DNA of 64,000 nucleotides from Pelagicoccus sp. SDUM812005 (GTDB lineage Bacteria; Verrucomicrobiota; Verrucomicrobiia; Opitutales; Opitutaceae): NCBI RefSeq assembly GCF_031127875.1, contig NZ_JARXIA010000014.1:113656-177655 (forward strand), written 5' to 3'. Positions 33,145-40,604 of the stretch are shown in pieces (within the stretch, counting starts at the first letter, position 1; each line of letters opens with the position of its first letter). The translations under genes and the position numbers were made by a program. The notes under the pieces were generated by a model. It did no database searches. It was given only the letters and a program-made list of their open reading frames with translations, and had not been told where the DNA came from.

Positions 33145-34605
33145 ATGAGTTCGTTGCGCGCCGATTCCGTCCCTGCATCCGTCGAATTGAAAGCTGAAGC
33201 CATGGTTCAGGCTGACTGCGGTTGCGTGAACGCGGACGCGAGGCGGTGGAGCAGCTTAGCGGTTGGGAGCCTCGTGCTGGCGGGATTGCTGTCCTTGGCT
33301 GTAGTGGTAGGGAGACTACCGTTTATATCGAACTTGATAGCGGATCCCTTGTTCTTCAAGCGTTGCCTAGTCGTACACGTGGACCTTTCGCTTTCCGTGT
33401 GGTTTTATGGGTTCATCGCGAGCCTGCTGGCGTTGCGGTTTCGCCGTGATAGCGGAATCCTTGGACGGATCGGCTTCTACGTGGCGTCGCTGGGCGTAGC
33501 GGGTATGATTGCCGGTGGTTTGGCAAAAGGAGCCGAGCCGGTGCTTTCCAACTACATACCCGTGATCGACCATCCCCTTTTCCTAGGCGGTTTGGCAGCC
33601 TTCTTCGTAGGAGTGCTGTTTTGCTTCGGCTTGGAGCTCAGCCGATCAGGTAAGAATGCCGAGGGACCGATGACGCGGTCGGCTCGCATCGGGCTGCAAG
33701 CATCTGCCCTGCTCGTGACCGCGGCGGCGGTTACATGGGTTTCGGCGGTGTCAGGCATGCCGAAGGGAGTGGACACGACCACCTTTTACGAATTCAGCAT
33801 CTGGGGGGCAGGGCATGTGCTGCAGGTGGCGAATGCAGCGGCCATGATGGCGGTTTGGCTATGGGTATTGGAAAAGGCGACGGGGCAGGCTCCATTGAGT
33901 CTTAAAGGCGTTACCCTCCTATTTTCGATTTTAGCGGTTCCTCACTTTTCGCTGCCTCTGCTAACTTATCGAGGCACCATGGACACTCTTTACCATGCGG
34001 GCGCCACGCAGCTGATGCGCTGGGGCATCTTTCCGGTAATGTTGACTTTGGTAGCGATCGGATCGCGGCACCTTTGGAAACATCGCAGTGAAATAAAGTC
34101 CCCTGCGGCTAAGGCTCTGCGGGCTGGGTTCATAGCAAGCGTATCGCTATCGCTCCTCGGAGTCTGCCTAGGCCTCTGTATACGCGGATCGAATACGCTG
34201 GTGCCAGCCCATTACCATGCTTCGCTTGGTGGAGTGACCGTGGCGTTCATGACAGCAGCTTTCCTGATCGTTACTTTGGCTCGCAGAGGGGATAGCTCCG
34301 CAGACAAGATTTGGAAAAGCGCTAGGCGGCAGTTGTTCCTCTTCGCCGTCGGGCAGAGCGTCTTTGCCATCGGGTTTGGAATTGGAGGCGTCTATGGGCT
34401 GGGACGGAAAGCTTACGCCTCCGAGCAACACGTGCGTTCATTCGGAGAGTACGTGGGACTCTGGACCATGGGACTTGGCGGAATCGTGGCGATGGTGGCA
34501 GGCCTGTGGTTTTTGGCGTTGGTCCTACGTGAAATGTACGCCTGGTGGTTCGGTCGGTCCGGCCAAAACAGAATTTTCTCAATAAATCCCGTATCAGAAT
34601 TATGA
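33145..34605 (+). CDS. Heme-copper oxidase subunit I-like protein of the NOR operon
   Basis: A 486-residue protein with about 12 membrane helices. Histidine positions follow the heme-copper pattern: VVHVDLSLSVWFYGF (low-spin heme helix), GAGHVLQVANAAAMM (helix VI, no Tyr), ILAVPHFSLPLLTYRG (helix VII region, single His) and PAHYHASLGGVTVAF (helix X). The helix VI Tyr of A/B-type oxygen reductases is absent, which points to NO reductase or a non-catalytic relative. The gene is first in a four-gene operon ending with another subunit I; the stop overlaps the next ATG. Two subunit I-like proteins in one operon is unusual. Confidence 0.8.
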   Translation: MSSLRADSVPASVELKAEAMVQADCGCVNADARRWSSLAVGSLVLAGLLSLAVVVGRLPFISNLIADPLFFKRCLVVHVDLSLSVWFYGFIASLLALRFRRDSGILGRIGFYVASLGVAGMIAGGLAKGAEPVLSNYIPVIDHPLFLGGLAAFFVGVLFCFGLELSRSGKNAEGPMTRSARIGLQASALLVTAAAVTWVSAVSGMPKGVDTTTFYEFSIWGAGHVLQVANAAAMMAVWLWVLEKATGQAPLSLKGVTLLFSILAVPHFSLPLLTYRGTMDTLYHAGATQLMRWGIFPVMLTLVAIGSRHLWKHRSEIKSPAAKALRAGFIASVSLSLLGVCLGLCIRGSNTLVPAHYHASLGGVTVAFMTAAFLIVTLARRGDSSADKIWKSARRQLFLFAVGQSVFAIGFGIGGVYGLGRKAYASEQHVRSFGEYVGLWTMGLGGIVAMVAGLWFLALVLREMYAWWFGRSGQNRIFSINPVSEL

Positions 34606-34748
34606 GCACAAAAAAAGAACCGTTCCTGAAGCGGCTAATGGACAACCCGTGGCTACTGCTCGTCCTCGGAGTTGTTATTCCGTTTCTATCCTATACCGTT
34701 TGGGGTTGGATTGAAATCCTGCTGGTAAAGCCAGCTCAACTACCGTGA
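34602..34748 (+). CDS. Single-helix small subunit of the NOR operon
   Basis: A 48-residue protein starting at an ATG that overlaps the stop of the upstream gene (ATGA). It has one membrane helix (PWLLLVLGVVIPFLSYTVWGW) and a basic N-terminus, the usual form of tiny oxidase subunits such as CcoQ or subunit IIa. It lies between the subunit I-like and the CuA subunit genes, so it is probably structural. Confidence 0.75.
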   Translation: MSTKKEPFLKRLMDNPWLLLVLGVVIPFLSYTVWGWIEILLVKPAQLP

Positions 34749-34764
34749 GCCAGGAGGTGATGCA

Positions 34765-35289
34765 ATGAGCCTTACAGTTCCGGAAAAAGGTTGGTACAAG
34801 GCGCCGGAAGGTGCGGAGAAGCTGTGGATCGGACTGGCCTTAGTCTGGTGCATGGTGATGAGCGTGATGATGCCGTACTGGCATTTTCGCGGAAAACAGA
34901 ACAGTCGCGGCGAAGCCTACTCGGTGGAGCCGGCGGCGTTTATGGAGCGAACCATGACCTTCGTGGAGTCCGGTACGGTCGGGGATTGGAACGGTATCCC
35001 GATCGTGGAGCCACCTCCGGGCGGCGAAGCTTACCTGGCGGCTCGGATGTGGAGCTGGTATCCGGCTCTGAAACTGCGCAAAGGCGAGACCTATCGCTTG
35101 CACCTGTCGGCTCTCGATTTGAATCACGGCTTTTCCTTGCAGCCCTTGAACATGAATTTCCAGGTGCTGCCGGGCTACGACCATGTGCTGACAATTACGC
35201 CGACGTCGACCGGCGAGTTCACGATCGTGTGCAACGAGTTTTGCGGGATCGGTCACGACAAGATGATCGGCAAGATATTTGTGGAATGA
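34765..35289 (+). CDS. CuA-containing subunit II of the NOR-like enzyme
   Basis: A 174-residue protein with one N-terminal membrane helix (LWIGLALVWCMVMSVMMPYW) and a periplasmic cupredoxin domain. The binuclear CuA site is complete: His in ALDLNHGFSLQP and CNEFCGIGHDKM (C-x3-C-x3-H-x2-M). The short form with a single helix is typical of ba3/B-family oxidases and the NORs related to them. A strong Shine-Dalgarno (AGGAGGTGAT) precedes the start. It accepts electrons from azurin or cytochrome c. Confidence 0.9.
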   Translation: MSLTVPEKGWYKAPEGAEKLWIGLALVWCMVMSVMMPYWHFRGKQNSRGEAYSVEPAAFMERTMTFVESGTVGDWNGIPIVEPPPGGEAYLAARMWSWYPALKLRKGETYRLHLSALDLNHGFSLQPLNMNFQVLPGYDHVLTITPTSTGEFTIVCNEFCGIGHDKMIGKIFVE

Positions 35290-35320
35290 GGGAGCGAAAC
35301 TGTAAGGAAAATTGAATACG

Positions 35321-37003
35321 ATGGCTACGAATTCTACATCTGAAACGCGCACTTGCGATACGACTGGCTTGCCGGTCTGTCTGACGGCGCAACTGTTTAT
35401 CAAGCTCAGCGCGGTGTGCGCGGTGGTCTTTCTATTGCTCGGGGGCGTGGCGGCGATCTTGCTGGCCCTGACGCGCTGGCAGACGATCCACTTGTTGCCC
35501 GTCGACTGGTTTTACCGGATTCTGACCTTCCATGGTCTGAACATGCTGATCTTTTGGATCCTCTTTTTCGAGGTAGCGGTCCTGTACTTTGCTTGTACCG
35601 TTCCGCTGAAGGCAAAGCTGTTCTCCCGCAAGGTGGCGTGGGTCGGCTTTATCATGATGCTGGTCGGAGCGGTGATGGTCGACTACATCATTCTCAAGGG
35701 AAAAGCGGACGTCTTGATGACGAGCTATCTGCCCTTGCTGGCTCACCCGGCCTTTTATCTTGGAATTATCCTGGTAGCGGTGGGTACCTTGATCGGCGTA
35801 TTTAACTTCTTCGCTACCTTGTATGTGGCGAAGAGAGACAAGACCTACGAAGGTTCCGTGCCGTTGGTGACCTTTGGAGCGACTGCTGCGGCGATCATCG
35901 CTGTGGTAACGCTGCTTCATGGCGCGATCGTGATGATTCCGACCTTCACGTTCGCCATGGGCTGGACTCCTGAGCCAGACCCCATGTGGTACCGTACCAT
36001 CTGGTGGGGACTGGGGCACCAATCCCAGCAGGTGAACGTCTGCGCCATGGTGGCCATTTGGTACTTGGTCGGCTACTTGGCGACAGGGGCTAAGCCTATC
36101 AACGAAACGGTGTGTCGCGGCGCCTTTGTGCTGTACATCCTGTTCATCAATCTTGCCTCCGCCCACCACTTGCTGGTGGACCCTGCGGTGGGAGCTACCT
36201 GGAAAATCTGGAATACGTCCTATGCTATGTACTTGGCTGTATTGGCATCGATGATACACGGATTTACCGTGCCTGCTTCCGTCGAGATGGCCATGCGCTA
36301 CAAGGGGTATACCAAAGGCTTGTTCGGTTGGGTGACGAAACTGCCCTGGCGCAATCCCGCGTTCTCGGCGGCGGTCCTGTCGGTGGTGATCTTCGGATTC
36401 ATCGGAGGGATCACCGGGGTGACCCTCGGCACTCAGCAGATCAACATTATTGCCCACAATACCCTGCGCATCACAGGGCATTTCCACGCAACCGTGGTAG
36501 GAGGCACATCGCTCGCCTTCATGGGACTGACCTACTATGTGATCCCGCTGATCTTCCAACGCGACTTTATTGGGAAAGGCTGGGCCCGCATCCAGCCGTG
36601 GCTGTTTGGCGGAGGAATTCTGATGGTTTCCTTGGGCATGTCCTTTGCCGGTTCCTTGGGCGTCCCGCGTCGCGACTACGACATCGAGCCAGCAGGCGTG
36701 TATGGGGCTTCCTCGCACCTCTTCCTCGGGATCATGGGCGTGGGCGCAATCATCGCGGTCCTGGCGTTGCTGATTTTCGTGCTGCTTTGCGTCGGGACTT
36801 TGTTGTTCGGCAAGAAAAATGCGGGACGTCCTATCTACGATTGGGGAACCGCTGTGGCTTTGCCCGGAGCGGACGAGAGCAAGGTTGACGCCCATTGGGG
36901 TATGAAGGGCACGATCGCTCTGACGGCAGTTTTCCTGATGTGTTTCGCGGTTTACTATTTCGCGAACTGGAAAGCCTTGGCCGACGTTTGGCCCGTGCAG
37001 TAA
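35321..37003 (+). CDS. B-family-like heme-copper NO reductase catalytic subunit (eNOR/sNOR type)
   Basis: I chose the ATG at 35321 (SD AAGGAAA); a TTG lies three codons before. About 560 residues, 13-14 membrane helices. Ligand helices: LTFHGLNMLIFWILF (low-spin heme), GLGHQSQQVNVCAM (helix VI), ASAHHLLVDPAVG (helix VII HH) and ITGHFHATVVGG (helix X HxH). Helix VI has QSQQVN where O2 reductases have the cross-linked Tyr, so NO rather than O2 is the likely substrate. CuA subunit and heme O synthase beside it separate it from cNOR/qNOR. Which of the alternative NOR families it belongs to cannot be settled here. Confidence 0.85.
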   Translation: MATNSTSETRTCDTTGLPVCLTAQLFIKLSAVCAVVFLLLGGVAAILLALTRWQTIHLLPVDWFYRILTFHGLNMLIFWILFFEVAVLYFACTVPLKAKLFSRKVAWVGFIMMLVGAVMVDYIILKGKADVLMTSYLPLLAHPAFYLGIILVAVGTLIGVFNFFATLYVAKRDKTYEGSVPLVTFGATAAAIIAVVTLLHGAIVMIPTFTFAMGWTPEPDPMWYRTIWWGLGHQSQQVNVCAMVAIWYLVGYLATGAKPINETVCRGAFVLYILFINLASAHHLLVDPAVGATWKIWNTSYAMYLAVLASMIHGFTVPASVEMAMRYKGYTKGLFGWVTKLPWRNPAFSAAVLSVVIFGFIGGITGVTLGTQQINIIAHNTLRITGHFHATVVGGTSLAFMGLTYYVIPLIFQRDFIGKGWARIQPWLFGGGILMVSLGMSFAGSLGVPRRDYDIEPAGVYGASSHLFLGIMGVGAIIAVLALLIFVLLCVGTLLFGKKNAGRPIYDWGTAVALPGADESKVDAHWGMKGTIALTAVFLMCFAVYYFANWKALADVWPVQ

Positions 37004-37030
37004 GACCGCAAAACAATATCGAAACTTCTT

Positions 37031-37062
37031 GGGCCCGCTCGTTCTCGGGCGGGCCTTTTTTT
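37031..37062 (+). terminator. Rho-independent terminator of the NOR operon
   Basis: GGCCCGC / GCGGGCC stem followed by seven T, 28 bases after the stop of the catalytic subunit gene. Confidence 0.85.
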
Positions 37063-37068
37063 CTGACT

Positions 37069-38013
37069 ATGACGACACTTGCGATTGGAAGCCAAAGCCT
37101 GACCACGCGTAGGTTCTTTACAGATACAGGGTTTCCTCTGTTTCTGATGACCGCCACGGTGGTCTACGAGTTGTTCTTGTTGGCGATCGTTTTCGCGCCT
37201 GCCGAGTCCACGGCTTGGTGGGGCGGCTTCGCCGAGGAGTTCAAGCGTTGGTGCTTCAGCTACGACCCGCGAACGGGGGGGATGGAGTACGCATCGGTGG
37301 TGGTTATGTTGATCGAGCCGCTTTTCATCGGAGTGATTGCGGCTTTCCTGTGGAGGAAAGGGCTGGCGGGATTACGTCACCGTCGGCTTTCTCGCCTAGA
37401 CCGTTGGTCCATCGCTTCGGGGGTGGGAATCGGGGCTTTGGTGATTGCGGGCTTGTTTTCAGTGGGACGTCCGGACCCGGCGGACTCGGAAGCTCTACCC
37501 TTTCCGGGGAGTCGAATTCGGGTGAGTCTCTCGCCACCGGATTTCGTCTTGGAGGACCATCGTGGAAATTCCTTCAGCTTGGATCAGGCGAAAGGCAAGG
37601 TGGTCTTGCTCACTGGCGTGTACGCGATGTGCTCTGAAACCTGTCCGGATATCCTAATGCAGACCAAGGGCGTACTGGACGCGCTGCCGGATCGCTTGCA
37701 GGACCAAGTCCAGGTGGTTGCCTTGTCGTTGAACCCTGAATACGATACGAGCAGCTTGATGGGGCGTGTGGCGGAAGGATACGGCTTTTCCTATCCGCAG
37801 TTTCGCTATCTCAACGGAGAACCCGGCATGATGGATGGTTTGCTGCAACGCTTTGGCTTCTCCCGAGCGGTTGATCCGCAGACCGGAGTGGTCAATCATG
37901 CGAGCCTTTTTCTCTTTCTGGACCGTAGCGGCAAGATCGCCCACCGGCTCGCTTTGGACGAACGTACGGAAGCATGGCTGAGCGAGGCGGTGCTGGATTT
38001 AGCGAACGAGTAG
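37069..38013 (+). CDS. Membrane protein with SCO1/SenC copper-chaperone domain
   Basis: I chose the ATG at 37069 just after the terminator; the open frame before it overlaps the NOR gene. About 314 residues: three or four membrane helices in the first 140 residues, then an SCO domain with VYAMCSETCPDIL (CxxxC) and the copper-ligand His in VVNHASLFLF. SCO proteins load copper into CuA sites, so the adjacent CuA subunit is the natural client. A membrane domain of this size fused to SCO is unusual. It may be reached by read-through or its own promoter; none is clear. Confidence 0.85.
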   Translation: MTTLAIGSQSLTTRRFFTDTGFPLFLMTATVVYELFLLAIVFAPAESTAWWGGFAEEFKRWCFSYDPRTGGMEYASVVVMLIEPLFIGVIAAFLWRKGLAGLRHRRLSRLDRWSIASGVGIGALVIAGLFSVGRPDPADSEALPFPGSRIRVSLSPPDFVLEDHRGNSFSLDQAKGKVVLLTGVYAMCSETCPDILMQTKGVLDALPDRLQDQVQVVALSLNPEYDTSSLMGRVAEGYGFSYPQFRYLNGEPGMMDGLLQRFGFSRAVDPQTGVVNHASLFLFLDRSGKIAHRLALDERTEAWLSEAVLDLANE

Positions 38014-38044
38014 GATAGCGTTCGCTTGTTTGCTGCTGCTGCTC

Positions 38045-38058
38045 TTGACGAGCATCAA
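38045..38058. promoter_or_regulatory. FNR/DNR-type box (cytochrome b/ferredoxin fusion)
   Basis: TTGAC-GAGC-ATCAA; -10 TAGAAT at 38081-38086, 22 bases on. Predicted transcription start about 38093, directly before the ATG at 38094. Confidence 0.75.
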
Positions 38059-38093
38059 GGAAGTGGCGGCGTGAAGGCACTAGAATGGCTGCG

Positions 38094-40199
38094 ATGGCCA
38101 AGGTAGATGAACAAACATTGAGCGAGAGACCGCAGGCGGGGGCCCGCGGACAAGGAATTTTGTCGAAAGTCGATGCGGCTTGGGCTTGGTTGGATGGTTT
38201 CTTGGGGCGGTGGCTGCCAGTAGAGCTGAACCCCTTGGCGCAAAGCGGGCGGGCTATCAACTTTTGCTTGCTGGTTGCTGTGGCTAGTGGGGTGCTGATG
38301 TTTATCTGGTACTCGCCCAGCGTGCAGTTCGCGTATCCGTCGCTCAAGGACATCGAGGGTCGCACGCTTGGCGGAGTGGTGCGGGGCGTGCATCGCTACA
38401 GCTCGGACATGATGATGCTGCTGCTTTTCGTGCACGCGTTTCGCATGTTCGTGGCGGGCAAGTTCTTTGGCGAACGGTGGCTCGCATGGGTGAGTGGAAT
38501 TGGCTTAATGGCTCTGGTTTGGTTCATCGGCTGGACGGGCTATTGGTTGGTCTGGGATCAACCCGCCCAGCAGGTCGCGGCGGAATCGATGCGCTTCCTC
38601 GATGCCTTGCCGATTTTTGGCGAGCCCTTAGGGCGTTCGTTCCTTGCGGATGCCTTGGTGCCGAGCTTGCTGTTCTTTGTGGTGTTTTTTCTACACATGT
38701 TGCTTCCCCTAGGAATAGCGATTGGGCTAGTCGTTCATTTGTTGCGGTTGAGTCGGGTGAAGCTGCTGCCGCAATGGCCGCTGGGGCTGAGCCTGACGAT
38801 TGGGCTGATTGTTGCGGCTATCGTGTATCCAGCTCCCTTGGACAGTGCGGCCGCGATGGCGGAAAAGGCGGAGGCCTTTACGGTGGACGCTTGGTACATG
38901 GCGCCCTTGGCGTTGAGCCTGCGATTGCAGAGCGCGGGACTTTGGGGCGCGATTGGAGGAGCGATCGGTCTAGGGGCTTTGGTTCCGTTGCTGTTTGGCA
39001 AGCGGAGGAAGAAAGAGAGCTACCAAGCCGTGGTGGAGGAGTCGCGCTGCCATTCCTGTTCGCAGTGCTCCCAGGACTGTCCCTATGACGCGATTACTTT
39101 GATCCCGCGTACCGACGGGAAAAACTTTCCGTCCGTCGCCTGGGTGGATCCGGCCCGCTGCGTGGGCTGCGGCGTGTGCAACGGTTCCTGCGATTCGGCT
39201 GGGGTGGGCTTGCAGTGGTTCAGCACCTTGAGCGAGGAGAAGCGAATTTTGAATACCGTGGCCCTTGCGAGAGAGAGCGGAGGAGGCGATTGGATTGCGT
39301 TCGTGGCGGGCGAAGTAGATGGCGGAATTGCCCAGTACCGGAAGCAGATTTGGGAAGAACGTCTTGCGGGCTATGAGGTTTTTGTGGTGCCGACCGCTTC
39401 TTGGGTTCGCTCCTCGCTGGTGGAACAACTGCTGAAGCGAGGAAGCAAAGGAGTGCTGGTCTTGCGCGACGGCCGGGCGGAGAGCGCCTCCCGCGACGGA
39501 GGCCAGTGGGTGGAGGATCGTCTGGAGCAACGTCGCAGTCCCGAGTTTCGGCCGAAGCGCGCTGGTGAAGGTGGCCGCTCGAAGGTATTGGACTACACTT
39601 CCGGCGATACGGAAAGAGTTGTTGGGGCTGCTGCTGCGTTTCGAGGCGGTTCGGAGTCGGCCGCAGGAAGGCGTAGGCCTTCTTTCTTTGCGGGCGCCCT
39701 TGCCTTGATCGTATTGATGCTTGGGATACTTGCAGCAGCCGTGGGGCCGAGCCATCTGAGGGTGACGAATCCCGCTTCGCCGGAGCCGGAATTCGTATTT
39801 TCCTTCAAGGCGTTTGGAGCCTACGAGGAAGTGGAAGCCTTGTCGGAGGAGGAGCAAGAAAAGTTGCCCATCCACATGCGAGGACGCTCTGCAGCTAAGC
39901 CCAAACGTGGGGATGTGCTAGTGACGCTAAGCTTGGATGGAGAGGATTTGGGGCAGCGACGTTTTGCGGCGAAGGGCGTATCTAGCGACGGTCCTGCGAT
40001 GGGGCAGTGGCGTTTGCCTGTGGCACCGGGCCAGCGCCAAGTGCGGGTGGAAGTAACTCGAGGTGGCGAGGAGCCGCTGCTCGCCTGGGAAGGGACGTTT
40101 TCCGCGAGAGAGCGGCATGTATCCGTTTTGACTTACGAAAAGGGAGAAGGGTTTGTCTTTCACGCAAAAGAGGATGATTATGAAAAGAATGATGGATGA
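38094..40199 (+). CDS. Cytochrome b / 2[4Fe-4S] ferredoxin / MvhD-like fusion protein
   Basis: I chose the ATG at 38094, not 38085, because the promoter (FNR box and TAGAAT) places the transcript start there. About 701 residues. N-terminal cytochrome b/b6-type domain (GVHRYSSDMMMLLLFVHAFRMF, IGWTGYWLVWDQ) spans to about residue 300; two [4Fe-4S] motifs follow (CHSCSQCSQDCP from 319; CVGCGVCNGSCD near 359). Next is an MvhD/FrhD-like domain without its usual cysteines (WVRSSLVEQLLKRGSKGVLVLRDGR), then one membrane helix and a periplasmic tail. It looks like a quinone-to-ferredoxin or NosR-like electron conduit. The fusion is not one I know. Confidence 0.8.
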   Translation: MAKVDEQTLSERPQAGARGQGILSKVDAAWAWLDGFLGRWLPVELNPLAQSGRAINFCLLVAVASGVLMFIWYSPSVQFAYPSLKDIEGRTLGGVVRGVHRYSSDMMMLLLFVHAFRMFVAGKFFGERWLAWVSGIGLMALVWFIGWTGYWLVWDQPAQQVAAESMRFLDALPIFGEPLGRSFLADALVPSLLFFVVFFLHMLLPLGIAIGLVVHLLRLSRVKLLPQWPLGLSLTIGLIVAAIVYPAPLDSAAAMAEKAEAFTVDAWYMAPLALSLRLQSAGLWGAIGGAIGLGALVPLLFGKRRKKESYQAVVEESRCHSCSQCSQDCPYDAITLIPRTDGKNFPSVAWVDPARCVGCGVCNGSCDSAGVGLQWFSTLSEEKRILNTVALARESGGGDWIAFVAGEVDGGIAQYRKQIWEERLAGYEVFVVPTASWVRSSLVEQLLKRGSKGVLVLRDGRAESASRDGGQWVEDRLEQRRSPEFRPKRAGEGGRSKVLDYTSGDTERVVGAAAAFRGGSESAAGRRRPSFFAGALALIVLMLGILAAAVGPSHLRVTNPASPEPEFVFSFKAFGAYEEVEALSEEEQEKLPIHMRGRSAAKPKRGDVLVTLSLDGEDLGQRRFAAKGVSSDGPAMGQWRLPVAPGQRQVRVEVTRGGEEPLLAWEGTFSARERHVSVLTYEKGEGFVFHAKEDDYEKNDG

Positions 40200-40437
40200 G
40201 CGAGATACAGAAGTAGAGCGGCTTGATGTGCGTCCTTTGTTGGCCCAAGGAGGATCGCCCCTGGGGGTGATCCTCGATGCGGTGCAGCAACTCGGCGCGG
40301 GGAAGAGCCTGCTGGTGGTGGCGCCTTTTGAGCCCTTTCCCCTGTACCAGTTGCTTGCGGAGCAGGGGTATGGCTACGAGACGAAGATGGCGGACGACGG
40401 AAGTTGGGAGATATTGTTTTCGCCAGTTTCTGGTTGA
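40180..40437 (+). CDS. DUF2249 (TusA-like) protein
   Basis: I chose the ATG at 40180, overlapping the end of the cytochrome b fusion gene; ATGs at 40189 and 40192 are alternatives. About 85 residues: ERLDVRPLLAQGGSPLGVILDAVQQLGAGKSLLVVAPFEPFPLYQLLAEQGY matches DUF2249, a TusA-like alpha/beta fold often found beside RIC/hemerythrin and NO-reductase genes. No catalytic Cys is present. Translational coupling to the fusion gene suggests joint function. Confidence 0.82.
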   Translation: MKRMMDERDTEVERLDVRPLLAQGGSPLGVILDAVQQLGAGKSLLVVAPFEPFPLYQLLAEQGYGYETKMADDGSWEILFSPVSG

Positions 40438-40604
40438 GTTCCAATTGGACCTATCTGTTGAGTTTCCCCAAGCTGGTGGAAGCTGTCCCTCCAGAATGAG
40501 CAATTATAGAGGGACGACCTCCGTGTCGCCAGCTTTGCACGTACGGATGGATCGGAGATCGATTTGGATCTGCGGGTGACTCGATTAATTAAGAGAAAAG
40601 AGCC

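Noticed and set aside
35432..36895. 487-codon minus-strand ORF antisense to the NOR catalytic subunit
   Set aside because: Polar, His/Gln/Asp-rich translation mirroring membrane helices of the real gene: a shadow.
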